Shown one piece after another: positions 40,132 to 48,158 of a DNA stretch of 64,000 nt. A program made the position numbers and the translations under genes. The notes beneath the pieces were generated by a model that worked only from the letters and a program-made list of their open reading frames with translations, had not been told where the DNA came from and ran no database searches. Source of the stretch: Hallella seregens ATCC 51272 (lineage in GTDB: Bacteria > Bacteroidota > Bacteroidia > Bacteroidales > Bacteroidaceae); NCBI RefSeq assembly GCF_000518545.1, contig NZ_JADU01000001.1:186001-250000 (forward strand), written 5' to 3'. Within the stretch, counting starts at the first letter, position 1; every line of letters begins with the position of its first letter.

Positions 40132-40310
40132 AGGGTGCCGGTATAGATGATTTTGGGGAAGACGAGCAAGTGGCTATCCTCTTCATGGACACCGTGATGC
40201 GGTACTATCTCCACGTTGACCCCGAGACATTGCCCGATGAGAAATGGGCATGGACATACGCCTACCTGAAAGAAATACGAGAAATAGAGAAACGAGCAAG
40301 CAATGGATAG
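40119..40310 (+). CDS. Frameshifted extension of the tail assembly chaperone (-1 frame)
   Basis: The heptamer A-AAA-AAA (40119-40125) is followed by TTG TAG in the zero frame. A -1 shift gives 61 more codons from 40125 ('IVEGAGIDDFGEDEQVAILF...'), ending at TAG 40308-40310. The fusion would be 154 residues. The extension has no good start of its own, is acidic then helical, and overlaps the tape measure start at 40303, all as in known G-GT frameshift cassettes. Confidence 0.82.
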   Translation, partial: KKIVEGAGIDDFGEDEQVAILFMDTVMRYYLHVDPETLPDEKWAWTYAYLKEIREIEKRASNG

Positions 40311-42084
40311 TGTTCTGAAATTCCTGATCAAGCTGCAGGCTGACGCTGACAACGTTGTCACCGTTGCCCGCAGGACCTCAGAGCAGTTGGATGAGATTTC
40401 CAACAAGGCCCGTCGCGTCAGTACGCGCCTTCGTGAGGCTTTCTCGTTCTCTAATTTCAAGAGTTCGCTGATGTCCGTCCCCGGCATGGAGTTCCTGATG
40501 AATCCCTACACGATGGCGGCCGCTGCCATCGGGGCGATTACAAAGATTGGAGCTGAAGCCGAGCAGACCTCGGTGGCTTTCACGACGCTGGTCGGAAGTG
40601 AGAGCAAGGCAAAGGCGATGCTTGCGGATATGACCAAATTTGCCAATGACTCACCATTTGAAAAAATGGATCTGGTTAATAACGCCAGAACCATGCTGAA
40701 CTTTGGAGTTGAAACAGGAAAAGTGTTGCCTTTATTGAAACAACTCGGAGATATATCTGGTGGAAATAAGGAATACTTGAATGGACTCTCATTGGTACTT
40801 GGGCAGGTTGCAGCATCAGGACGTTTGGCGGGTGATGATTTAAGACAATTCATAAACGCCGGATGGAGTCCATTACAAGACCTCTCAGAAATGACGGGAA
40901 AGAGTATTGGTGAACTGAAGCAGATGATGTCTCAAGGGAAGATTACCTATGAGAATATAACTCAAGCTATGGAGCATGCGACCGGTGAGGGTGGTAAGTT
41001 CTATAAAATGATGGAGAAACAGTCTCAGACAGTCACCGGTAAATTCAGCACTATGCTGGATACCATTACCAGCAAGGCTGTTGATATCTATGGTAAAATC
41101 CAAGCTCCTATTTCTCGTATGTTAGACATTGCTAACGCCGTCATTCCAGTTGTTGGTGATATCGTGGTAGGATTGTTCGACAAGATGATTGCCGGAGTAG
41201 CTTTTCTTGTAAAATTCAGGACAGAACTTGCATATCTTGCTGCAGTCATTACTGTTTCAACGATTGCCTTCAAAGCGCATGCCATCGGTTTAACTTTGTA
41301 TGCCGTAGGAGCGAAAGCTGTGGCTGTAGTTACTAAAGGATGGGCAGCTGCACAACAGTTACTCAATGTTGTCATGACAGCAAATCCAATAGGAATCATT
41401 ATCACGGCATTGGCTGCCCTGGCCGCTGTGGTCATATATTGCTGGAATAAGTTTGCTGGTTTCCGTGCCTTTTTCGCCACATTAGGCGGCACGATCATTG
41501 GCTTCGGCAACATCATCAAGACCTACATCATCAACCGGTTCAACGAGATGCTGTCCGGCATCGGTAAACTTGGAGAAGCCCTGAAACGGCTCTTCAACGG
41601 GGACTTCAAGGGAGCTGCGTCATCTGCATTGGAGGGCTATAAGAAGCTGTCGGGTGCCGGGAGTGCTCTCAATGCCGCACGTCAGACCAGGGACCTCGTC
41701 ACGGGTGTGCGATCGGACTTTAGCAGGAACTATGCCAAGGAAAGCGCCAAGGACCGTGCATCCTCTACATCAACAACAAAGAAAGACAATAAGATTGCCC
41801 ACCCGAAGCAAAAGGGCAGCGCACGGGAGGTGATCTTTGGGTCTGCAACCGGAGGTGCCAAGGGTGGAAGGACCGGCGGCGGGCGTTCCGGTGGAGGGAG
41901 GAAGAGCGCTGAGGAGATAGCTACCGGCGGCACGCGCAACACCTCTGTCAACCTGAGCATCGGTAAGTTCTTTGAGAACCTGTATGTAACCATGACGGAC
42001 AAGACAGACACGGCAGAGCTGGAGCGGGTTATCCTCGAGAGCATGAACCGGGCCTTGGCCATCGCAACCAGTGCAGACCGATGA
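40303..42084 (+). CDS. Tail tape measure protein
   Basis: The 593-residue protein is helical with a basic N-terminus, a tape-measure core ('[31 protein letters not shown]', '[38 protein letters not shown]'), a hydrophobic middle ('[20 protein letters not shown]') and a Gly/Ser/Lys-rich C-terminal region. The region from about 40640 to 41450 is AT-richer than both flanks, so it may be a recombinant segment. The C-terminal domain '[19 protein letters not shown]' may contact the baseplate. It overlaps the next start (ATGA). Confidence 0.88.
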   Translation: MDSVLKFLIKLQADADNVVTVARRTSEQLDEISNKARRVSTRLREAFSFSNFKSSLMSVPGMEFLMNPYTMAAAAIGAITKIGAEAEQTSVAFTTLVGSESKAKAMLADMTKFANDSPFEKMDLVNNARTMLNFGVETGKVLPLLKQLGDISGGNKEYLNGLSLVLGQVAASGRLAGDDLRQFINAGWSPLQDLSEMTGKSIGELKQMMSQGKITYENITQAMEHATGEGGKFYKMMEKQSQTVTGKFSTMLDTITSKAVDIYGKIQAPISRMLDIANAVIPVVGDIVVGLFDKMIAGVAFLVKFRTELAYLAAVITVSTIAFKAHAIGLTLYAVGAKAVAVVTKGWAAAQQLLNVVMTANPIGIIITALAALAAVVIYCWNKFAGFRAFFATLGGTIIGFGNIIKTYIINRFNEMLSGIGKLGEALKRLFNGDFKGAASSALEGYKKLSGAGSALNAARQTRDLVTGVRSDFSRNYAKESAKDRASSTSTTKKDNKIAHPKQKGSAREVIFGSATGGAKGGRTGGGRSGGGRKSAEEIATGGTRNTSVNLSIGKFFENLYVTMTDKTDTAELERVILESMNRALAIATSADR

Positions 42085-42698
42085 GTACGGCGACAAGATT
42101 CATACTGGAGAACATGGCGCTGCGCGTGATGGGTGGCAAGGTGCCTCCCTACTGGCTGTTCCGCCATTCCGTCCAGGCGCAGGTCACCCCGGAAGACTAT
42201 GATGAGGTCAGGGGTATGTCGGACGAGGAACTGGAGGACGTGGTGCGCACGAATGCCCTTGGCGTGCCGATGCAACTGCCCCTACGTCTGCGATTGGAAG
42301 AGAGCGGTGCAGAGGACTGGCTGCTGCCGACCGAGCCAATGATCAGTCTGCAGGGCCAGCACATCATCAAGCGGCGTCAGGTGAACAAGGGCAAGGTAAG
42401 GGGAAGCATCAAGGAGCGTTGGGCGCAGGACGACTATTCGATAACCATTGAGGGAATACTGATGGGTACCGATGGGAGATATCCCACGGCAGACGTGGCA
42501 AAGCTGCGTCGACACTGCGAGGCGGCAAAGATGACAGCCCTGTGCCCCCTGCTGGAGCTCTTCGGTATATCGAGAATCGTGATAGAGAGCTGGGACATAC
42601 CGTTCACCAGCGGGGCGGCAAACCAGAACTACACACTGAAGGCCTACAGCGACGATATCTACAAGTTGCTGCTGAACCGAGAAGACTTGCGGAGGTAG
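42081..42698 (+). CDS. DUF6046-like tail protein
   Basis: The 205-residue protein starts '[27 protein letters not shown]' and has '[27 protein letters not shown]' and '[17 protein letters not shown]'-type strands typical of the DUF6046 family of Bacteroidota phage tails. It overlaps the tape measure stop by 4 nt. A role in baseplate or tail-tip assembly (similar in place to Mu gp43) follows from order. An AATTCA array follows. Confidence 0.72.
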   Translation: MSTATRFILENMALRVMGGKVPPYWLFRHSVQAQVTPEDYDEVRGMSDEELEDVVRTNALGVPMQLPLRLRLEESGAEDWLLPTEPMISLQGQHIIKRRQVNKGKVRGSIKERWAQDDYSITIEGILMGTDGRYPTADVAKLRRHCEAAKMTALCPLLELFGISRIVIESWDIPFTSGAANQNYTLKAYSDDIYKLLLNREDLRR

Positions 42699-42700
42699 TT

Positions 42701-42733
42701 CAATTCATAATTCATAATTCATAATTCATAATT
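42701..42733. repeat. AATTCATAATTCATAATTC array before the hub gene
   Basis: Four AATTCAT units occupy the gap between the DUF6046 gene and the hub gene. They match the other arrays of the prophage. Confidence 0.65.
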
Positions 42734-42743
42734 TGGTTACGCT

Positions 42744-43697
42744 ATGTACACAATGGGCTACGATATTGCAATAGGCGGCTACAAGGTTGGCATGCTGGAT
42801 GCCGTGGAGATCCACAAGAGCGTGGAGCTGCTGGCTGACACGGCTGAGATAACGCTTCCGGCTGCCGAGTATAATGTGGCACTGGATGTGGAAAGCAAAA
42901 TCAGGCGTGGCGATGCCGTTAGCATCAAAATCGGTTATGAGGAGGAAGGACTGAAGGAGGAGTTCTCGGGATGGCTGCAACGGATATCGACCGACGGAGG
43001 CAACATCAAACTGACGTGCGAGGATGATCTGTTTACATTCCGTAAAGACTTGCCGAACGAGGTGCTGAAGAAAGTGACGCTGGAGGCACTCCTGAAAAAG
43101 GTGATCCAGGGCACTGGTAACAACTACAGGGTGAGCTGCTCATACCAATGGACCTACGGGAAGTTTGTCGTACACGATGCCACGGGCTATGACGTGCTGA
43201 AGAAGGTGCAGGAGGAATGTGGGGCGGACATCTATCTGAAGGACGGGGTGCTGCACGTGCATCCTCCTGGCGAGATGACCGGACAGGAGCGGCTGTATGA
43301 CTTTGCGCTGAACGTGGAAGAGGCCGACCTGACCTACCGGAAAGCCGAGGACAAAAAGGTGCGCGTGGTGGTGAAGGCACTGATGCCGGACGGGACGGTG
43401 AAGGAGATAGAGACGGGATCGACGGGTGGCGAGAAGGTGGAAGTGAGAAGCGCGACGAACGACGAGGCGGGCATGAAGGCCCGCGGGGAGCTGGAGGTGA
43501 AGCGGCGGAGCTTCGACGGCTATGACGGGAGCATCACGACTTGGCTCATCCCGGAGTGTATGCCCGGGGATTCGGCCACGTTGCACGACGCGGACTATCC
43601 CCAGAAGGACGGGACATACTTCGTAAGGAGCGTGACCACCACGTTCTCGAGGGATGGGGGCAAACGCAAGATAGAACTTGGTTTCAGACTTAGTTAA
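42744..43697 (+). CDS. Baseplate hub protein (gpD/Mu gp44 type)
   Basis: The 317-residue protein has a gpD-like fold pattern: 'MLDAVEIHKSVELLADTAEITLPA', 'GDAVSIKIGYEEEGLKEEFSGWLQRISTDGGNIKLTCEDDL', 'LLKKVIQGTG' and 'YDVLKKVQEECGADIYLKDGVLHVHPPG'. The C-terminal 'RSVTTTFSRDGGKRKIELGFRLS' is typical. It forms the hub on which the spike sits. ATG 42744 or 42753 could both serve; the family N-terminus does not decide. Confidence 0.85.
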   Translation: MYTMGYDIAIGGYKVGMLDAVEIHKSVELLADTAEITLPAAEYNVALDVESKIRRGDAVSIKIGYEEEGLKEEFSGWLQRISTDGGNIKLTCEDDLFTFRKDLPNEVLKKVTLEALLKKVIQGTGNNYRVSCSYQWTYGKFVVHDATGYDVLKKVQEECGADIYLKDGVLHVHPPGEMTGQERLYDFALNVEEADLTYRKAEDKKVRVVVKALMPDGTVKEIETGSTGGEKVEVRSATNDEAGMKARGELEVKRRSFDGYDGSITTWLIPECMPGDSATLHDADYPQKDGTYFVRSVTTTFSRDGGKRKIELGFRLS

Positions 43698-43706
43698 TTC
43701 ATCATT

Positions 43707-44171
43707 ATGGACAAATACAGAGAACTGGCAGAGTTGCTGCGACACACCGGAGGGAACACGAGCCCCTGTATCATGCAGGGCATCGTAACAAAAGTGGCGG
43801 GAGCGATGTGTGAGGTGAAGATTGGCGGCATCACGGTGCCTGACGTGCGTCTGAGAGCCTCAGAGATAGCCAGCAGCGGTGAGTTGCTGGTGGTTCCGAA
43901 GGTGGGCACGGCGGTGATTATGGGCAGCCTCTCGGGCGACCTCTCCCAGCTGGTGGTGCTGGCCGTGGACAGTGCCGAGCAGGTGGTCATCAACGGTGGT
44001 AAGCTGGGGGGGGTGGTCAACATCGAGACACTGACGGCTAAGCTGAACGCGGTGATAGATACTTTCAACCGGCACACGCACACGGCCCCCAACGGCCCGA
44101 CAACGCCTCCGACGAGCTTTGCCCAGCGTCTAAACAAGGCTGATTATGAAGATACTAAAATCAAGCACTGA
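43707..44171 (+). CDS. Baseplate spike protein (gpV/Mu gp45 type)
   Basis: The 154-residue protein contains an OB-fold-like N-terminal part ('IMQGIVTKVAGAMCEVKIGGITVPDVRL', 'GTAVIMGSLSGDLSQLVVLAV') and a C-terminal beta-helix region with 'DTFNRHTHTAPNGPTTPPTS', where the HTH residues probably bind the tip metal. It pierces the outer membrane on contraction. It starts 9 nt after the hub stop. Confidence 0.85.
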   Translation: MDKYRELAELLRHTGGNTSPCIMQGIVTKVAGAMCEVKIGGITVPDVRLRASEIASSGELLVVPKVGTAVIMGSLSGDLSQLVVLAVDSAEQVVINGGKLGGVVNIETLTAKLNAVIDTFNRHTHTAPNGPTTPPTSFAQRLNKADYEDTKIKH

Positions 44172-44173
44172 CA

Positions 44174-44479
44174 ATGAAAGGAATACAGATGACGGCCTTT
44201 GAACCGGAGGTCAAAGTGGTGAGGGATGCCGGCGGAAAGATAGTGCAGGGACTCACGGTGGGCGACACCTTGCGGCAGAACCAGGCTATGATATTGGTGC
44301 TACGCCAAGGAGAACTGAAGGAGTGGCCTGCAGGGGGCTGCGGCATCGCCGATATGCTGCTGGACAATGACCCGATATATTGGCGCTCGAAGGTCAGGGA
44401 GCAACTGGAGATGGACGGGCAAAAAGTGAACCAGGTGAAGATAACGACAACGGGCATCACGATTGATGCAAACTATTAA
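44174..44479 (+). CDS. Baseplate-region protein, unknown function (101 aa)
   Basis: The protein starts at 44174 (or at 44189, 'MTAFEPEVKVVRDAGG') and has 'GLTVGDTLRQNQAMILVLRQGELKEWPAGGCGIADMLLDNDPIYWRSKVREQLEMDGQKV'. This resembles small gpW-like or Mu gp46-type baseplate wedge proteins in content, but I cannot assign it. It follows the spike by 2 nt. Confidence 0.62.
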   Translation: MKGIQMTAFEPEVKVVRDAGGKIVQGLTVGDTLRQNQAMILVLRQGELKEWPAGGCGIADMLLDNDPIYWRSKVREQLEMDGQKVNQVKITTTGITIDANY

Positions 44480-44491
44480 TGCACAATAGAT

Positions 44492-44755
44492 ATGCAAAGG
44501 AACACGAAAGAGTGGATACAGTATGGGTCGGCCATCGCGCTGCTGCTGAGCGGTGTGGTGATGGCCTTCCTGAGTTTCTTTCTGAACAACTTCGATGTGA
44601 GCGACAGCGTGCTGTGGTATGTGAGCCAGACGCTGGTATATGCCGGATCCATCTTCGGCGTTGGCATCTACATCCAGAGCAAGTGGGGCGACGTGAAAGG
44701 GTATGTGGACAAAATGATGAACGAAAAGAAAGGAAATAGTGATGAGAACCATTAA
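44492..44755 (+). CDS. Holin-like membrane protein (87 aa)
   Basis: Two hydrophobic helices ('YGSAIALLLSGVVMAFLSFFL' and 'LWYVSQTLVYAGSIFGVGIYI') and a charged tail make a small class-II-like holin, which times release of the amidase. It overlaps the amidase start by 14 nt and is followed by the amidase and spanin genes, so the lysis cassette is intact. A role in lysis rather than in transport is inferred from this order. Confidence 0.75.
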   Translation: MQRNTKEWIQYGSAIALLLSGVVMAFLSFFLNNFDVSDSVLWYVSQTLVYAGSIFGVGIYIQSKWGDVKGYVDKMMNEKKGNSDENH

Positions 44756-45185
44756 ATATATCGCCGTACACTGTACGGCAGGACATCAGACGCAGACGAT
44801 AGCCGACCTGCAGCAGGAATTCAGGCGGAAGGGATGGAAGAACCCGGGCTACCACTATGTGGTGAAGCCAGACGGGACGGTGGCCCAGCTGCTGGACGAG
44901 ACCAAGGTGAGCAACGGCGTGAAAGGCTACAACAGCGTGACGGTGAACGTGGCCTATATCGGTGGCATTGACGCCCAGGGGCATGCCATAGACAACCGCA
45001 CGGATAAGCAGAAAGGAACGTTGAGGACCTTGCTAAGGATACTGAGGAAACGCTACCCGAAGGCAGTGATCCAGGGACACCACGATTTCTCACCCGACTT
45101 GAACCACGACGGGCGGATAACACCGAACGAATATATAAAAATGTGTCCCTGCTTTGATGCCAAGGGCGAATATATGGACATTTAA
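44742..45185 (+). CDS. N-acetylmuramoyl-L-alanine amidase (endolysin)
   Basis: The 147-residue protein belongs to the Amidase_2/T7-lysozyme family: 'YIAVHCTAGHQTQTIADLQQEFRRKGWKNPGYHYVVKPDG', 'NVAYIGGID' and 'VIQGHHDFSPDLNHDGRITPNEYIKMCPCFD' contain the zinc ligands (His, His, Cys). It cleaves the amide between MurNAc and L-Ala. No signal peptide is seen, so it depends on the holin. The ATG at 44742 is preferred to a GTG three bases earlier. Confidence 0.9.
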   Translation: MRTIKYIAVHCTAGHQTQTIADLQQEFRRKGWKNPGYHYVVKPDGTVAQLLDETKVSNGVKGYNSVTVNVAYIGGIDAQGHAIDNRTDKQKGTLRTLLRILRKRYPKAVIQGHHDFSPDLNHDGRITPNEYIKMCPCFDAKGEYMDI

Positions 45186-45196
45186 GATATCGAGCT

Positions 45197-45727
45197 ATGA
45201 AGACGAAATTACTGTTTTTCATCATGCTTGTCGCCATCCTTACGGGATGTTCGCGAAAAGTATATCTCCCCATTGAGACCGTGCGCACAGACACGCTGGT
45301 CGTAGAGACGCACGACACCCTGAAGGTGAACCAGAGACCGATGACGGTAAGCATTGCCCTGCCTCAGACACACCTGGAGCGGACTACAAGGGACACGACG
45401 AGCACGCTGCAGAACGGTCTGTACCGGTCGACGGCGGCTATCAGGAACGGCTTGCTCTACCATAGCATGGAAACGATGCCCGGGGCAACGGTGACAGGTC
45501 AGGTGACAGTTGCCGATACGACACGCACGACCGGAACTAAGCAGATGGAGAAGTCGAGTACGGCACGGAAGAAAACGGTGACAGTGGAGGTGAAGAAGAA
45601 GCTGACAATGGTGCAGCAGGTGGCCTTGTGGACAGGATATGCGGTCTGGACGGCTGTGCTGATGGTGCTTGTCGGGTTCGGGGGATATTGGTTGATCAAG
45701 CAGGGCAAGCAATGGAAGTGGTTGTGA
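45197..45727 (+). CDS. Unimolecular spanin-like lipoprotein
   Basis: The 176-residue protein has an N-terminal lipoprotein signal with lipobox 'LTGC' (cysteine 18) and a C-terminal transmembrane helix (about 146-168, 'LWTGYAVWTAVLMVLVGFGGYW'). An outer-membrane lipid anchor and an inner-membrane helix in one protein is the layout of u-spanins such as phage T1 gp11, which fuse the two membranes at lysis. Position after the amidase supports this. The linker has no clear coiled coil, which is a weak point. Confidence 0.75.
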   Translation: MKTKLLFFIMLVAILTGCSRKVYLPIETVRTDTLVVETHDTLKVNQRPMTVSIALPQTHLERTTRDTTSTLQNGLYRSTAAIRNGLLYHSMETMPGATVTGQVTVADTTRTTGTKQMEKSSTARKKTVTVEVKKKLTMVQQVALWTGYAVWTAVLMVLVGFGGYWLIKQGKQWKWL

Positions 45728-45987
45728 AAGGCGGCCAGACGCTGGCCGATATTGCGATACAGGAGTATGGGGCAATAGAGGCTCTGCCAGCGCTGGCTCT
45801 TGCCAATGGCAGGAGTATGACGGAAGAGCTGTCGGCAGGCGATGTCCTGACACTGCCTGACAAGATATACAACCGCCTCATGCAAGGCTACTGCAAGGAC
45901 CACGACGTGAGACCGGCAACGCAGCGTGACGAGAGTGGCATCAGGCTGAGAGTGTTTACAGACGAGTTTACAATGCAATTCAGTTAA
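45712..45987 (+). CDS. LysM-like small tail protein (91 aa)
   Basis: The start at 45712 (overlapping the spanin stop by 16 nt) gives 'MEVVVKGGQTLADIAIQEYGAIEALPALALANGRSMTEELSAGDVLTLPDK', a good LysM-type repeat. Such short LysM proteins are common near phage baseplate genes and help peptidoglycan binding or tail assembly (Mu gpL/gp43-like). The overlap with the spanin gene, in a different frame, suggests compact gene packing. Confidence 0.65.
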   Translation: MEVVVKGGQTLADIAIQEYGAIEALPALALANGRSMTEELSAGDVLTLPDKIYNRLMQGYCKDHDVRPATQRDESGIRLRVFTDEFTMQFS

Positions 45988-45991
45988 TGAC

Positions 45992-46837
45992 ATGGCAAGG
46001 ACTATCAACGAAATCAAACAGACGATGACGGATGCCTTCATGGCGGACGAGACAATCAGGGAGAAGTATGGACTGAGCGTGGAAGACACGTTCAAGGGAA
46101 GTTTTTCGACGGTGAGTCTCGAGAGTATCCTGTTCTACATCGTGGCGGTGTGCTGTCATGTGATGGAAGTATTGTTTGACCAGTTTCGTGCGGACGTGGA
46201 CGAGAAGATAAGCCGTGCGGTGGTGGCCAGCGTGCCGTGGTATTACAAGATGGCGCGGGCGTTCCAGCTGGGGGATGCGCTGGTATTTGACGAGACGACG
46301 CAGCAGTATGTCTACCCTGAGATAGATGAGTCTAAGCAGGTAGTAAGATACGTGGCGGTGAGAGACCGGGGAACGTCGATACAGATTCTTGCCTCTGGGG
46401 ATAAGGACGGGAGTCCTGCGGTGTTGGATGACAACGTTCTGACGGCGTTCAGACAGTATTTGGACCGCGTTAAAATAGCGGGCGTGGTGCTGGCCGTGAG
46501 GTCGCTCCCGGCTGACTCGGTAAGTATTGCTGCCACGGTGACGGTGGACCCTCTTGTCATCAATACGGCGGGTATGCGGATAGTGGACGGAAGCTACCCC
46601 GTGGAAGAAGCCATTCGCTCTTATTTGGCCAACATCATATATGGTGGTACTTTCAACAAGACAAAATTGGTGGACGCCATACAGAACGTGGAGGGCGTGA
46701 CGGATGTGGAGCTGACGGCTTGCACGTACAGCACTGACGGTGCGACCTATAAGGCGATAACGGGCAACAACTATACGGCTACGGGCGGAAGTTTTGTAGC
46801 TGCAAATCTTAGAAATACGCTGGATTATGTGGTATAG
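45992..46837 (+). CDS. Baseplate J-like protein (Mu gp47 type)
   Basis: The 281-residue protein has 'NEIKQTMTDAFMADETIREKYGLS', 'ESILFYIVAVCCHVMEVLFDQFRADVDEKIS', 'RIVDGSYPVEEAIRSYLANIIYGGTFNKTKLVDAIQNVEGVTDVEL', a baseplate-J-like pattern for wedge assembly. It overlaps the next gene by 11 nt. Order (LysM, J, I, fibre) matches contractile tails. Confidence 0.8.
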   Translation: MARTINEIKQTMTDAFMADETIREKYGLSVEDTFKGSFSTVSLESILFYIVAVCCHVMEVLFDQFRADVDEKISRAVVASVPWYYKMARAFQLGDALVFDETTQQYVYPEIDESKQVVRYVAVRDRGTSIQILASGDKDGSPAVLDDNVLTAFRQYLDRVKIAGVVLAVRSLPADSVSIAATVTVDPLVINTAGMRIVDGSYPVEEAIRSYLANIIYGGTFNKTKLVDAIQNVEGVTDVELTACTYSTDGATYKAITGNNYTATGGSFVAANLRNTLDYVV

Positions 46838-47342
46838 GACAGACTTCGTGGAACTGGCCCGGCAGCTGCTGCCGCCGGTGTTGAGAAGCAAGGTGATGAT
46901 GGCATTGCTGAAAGTTTTGGTGACACCGCTCAGATATCTCTACGACCTGTTCACGTCCTATCGTACAGGCGTGACGGGGTGGCTTGACATGACCGCCAAC
47001 GTGCAGTATCTGGAAAAGGTGCTGAACGATGCCTTCTTCCTGAAAGAGGACCAGATATACATAGAGAGTGGCGAGGAGCTACCCCGGACGGCGTTCTACC
47101 ATGTGAGCGAGGGTCAGGCACCGGTATATGTGGGTGGCGTATCGACGCTCGTCGTGAGACAGGAGGACGACGTTCCCGTGCAGGATACGTTCATCATCTA
47201 TGTGCCTTCATTCCTCTGCACGTCGCTGAAGGCTGAGGAGGACAAATATGGCGGAGCGAACCTGCGGACGATAACGAATTTGCTGAACTATTATAAACCT
47301 GCGGGACGGACGTACCGCATAGAAATATACGACTATGAATAG
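46827..47342 (+). CDS. Baseplate wedge protein, gpI-like (Mu gp48 type)
   Basis: The 171-residue protein starts 'MWYRTDFVELARQLLPPVLRSKVMMALLKVLVTPLRYLYDLFTSYR', with aromatic and hydrophobic helices, then 'QYLEKVLNDAFFLKEDQIYIESGEELPRTAFYHV'. It follows the J-like gene and precedes tail-fibre genes, where the tail-I protein is expected. Sequence similarity to known I proteins is by general pattern. Confidence 0.68.
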   Translation: MWYRTDFVELARQLLPPVLRSKVMMALLKVLVTPLRYLYDLFTSYRTGVTGWLDMTANVQYLEKVLNDAFFLKEDQIYIESGEELPRTAFYHVSEGQAPVYVGGVSTLVVRQEDDVPVQDTFIIYVPSFLCTSLKAEEDKYGGANLRTITNLLNYYKPAGRTYRIEIYDYE

Positions 47343-48150
47343 AATGTTGTTCAACGACGGCGGCCAGCCGGTGTATCTCGATGACCTTAAATTGCTGCAG
47401 GGCAACCCTGAGGAGCAGGAATCAATGCTGCTGAACGTGCTGAGCGGCGGGGCAAGCGTATTCCTTCTGAACAAGGCCAATGCGGAGATAGTAGGCTCCG
47501 ACACGGTGAACTTTACGACGACTTTCAAGATTTCCAAGAACTGGGTAGCCTGGAACGGTATGATTTATGAGATACCTGAAACTACGGTGACAGTGCCCTC
47601 ATGGGACACACCTGTCTATGTTGGACTGCGCTCGACCAAGACAGAGACAAGGACTTTTGAGGACGGTCAGGAGCATGCCTGTGTGGAGACCAAAGAGGCT
47701 TATCTTTCGCTGGAGAATACCGAACCGGAAATGGTGAACCTGTTTGACCTGAAATCGCTCTTTGAACTCATGGGACCGCTGGTGAATGCCAATGAGCCGG
47801 TAAGTGTGTACAAAGATATTCCCGTGCAACTGTATAATGGCTACACGGGAAAGGTGCAGTACAAGGAGGAGCTGGATCACTACAAGGTGATTGTCAAGCT
47901 GACGAGCCACAACACGGGCTGGGACTTGAGCAGCGGAGCACTGTTCGGCATCAACCCCTCCACCTATGGCTTCATGGCACAGAAGGTGTCAAACAGCTTC
48001 CTGACGGGAGGTGATGCCCCGGCCAGGGAACAGATTGCCCAGATTAAAATTGTGGACGGAGGCGCCCTACTGTCCGGTATAGACCTGACCAGTGACACAA
48101 ACACTCCTTTGAATTGTCCCATCAACACCATAATGATTATCCCAAAGTAA
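47335..48150 (+). CDS. Tail protein linking baseplate to fibre (271 aa)
   Basis: The protein starts 'MNRMLFNDGGQPVYLDDLKLLQGNPEEQESMLLNVLSGG' and is mostly beta-rich ('TVNFTTTFKISKNWVAWNGMIYEIPETTVTVPSWDTPVYVGLR'). The N-terminal 'LLQGN..E' segment resembles baseplate-attaching tail-fibre connector proteins. It overlaps the preceding gene by 8 nt and is followed by the fibre after 8 nt. The exact role is inferred. Confidence 0.6.
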   Translation: MNRMLFNDGGQPVYLDDLKLLQGNPEEQESMLLNVLSGGASVFLLNKANAEIVGSDTVNFTTTFKISKNWVAWNGMIYEIPETTVTVPSWDTPVYVGLRSTKTETRTFEDGQEHACVETKEAYLSLENTEPEMVNLFDLKSLFELMGPLVNANEPVSVYKDIPVQLYNGYTGKVQYKEELDHYKVIVKLTSHNTGWDLSSGALFGINPSTYGFMAQKVSNSFLTGGDAPAREQIAQIKIVDGGALLSGIDLTSDTNTPLNCPINTIMIIPK

Positions 48151-48158
48151 ACGGAACA

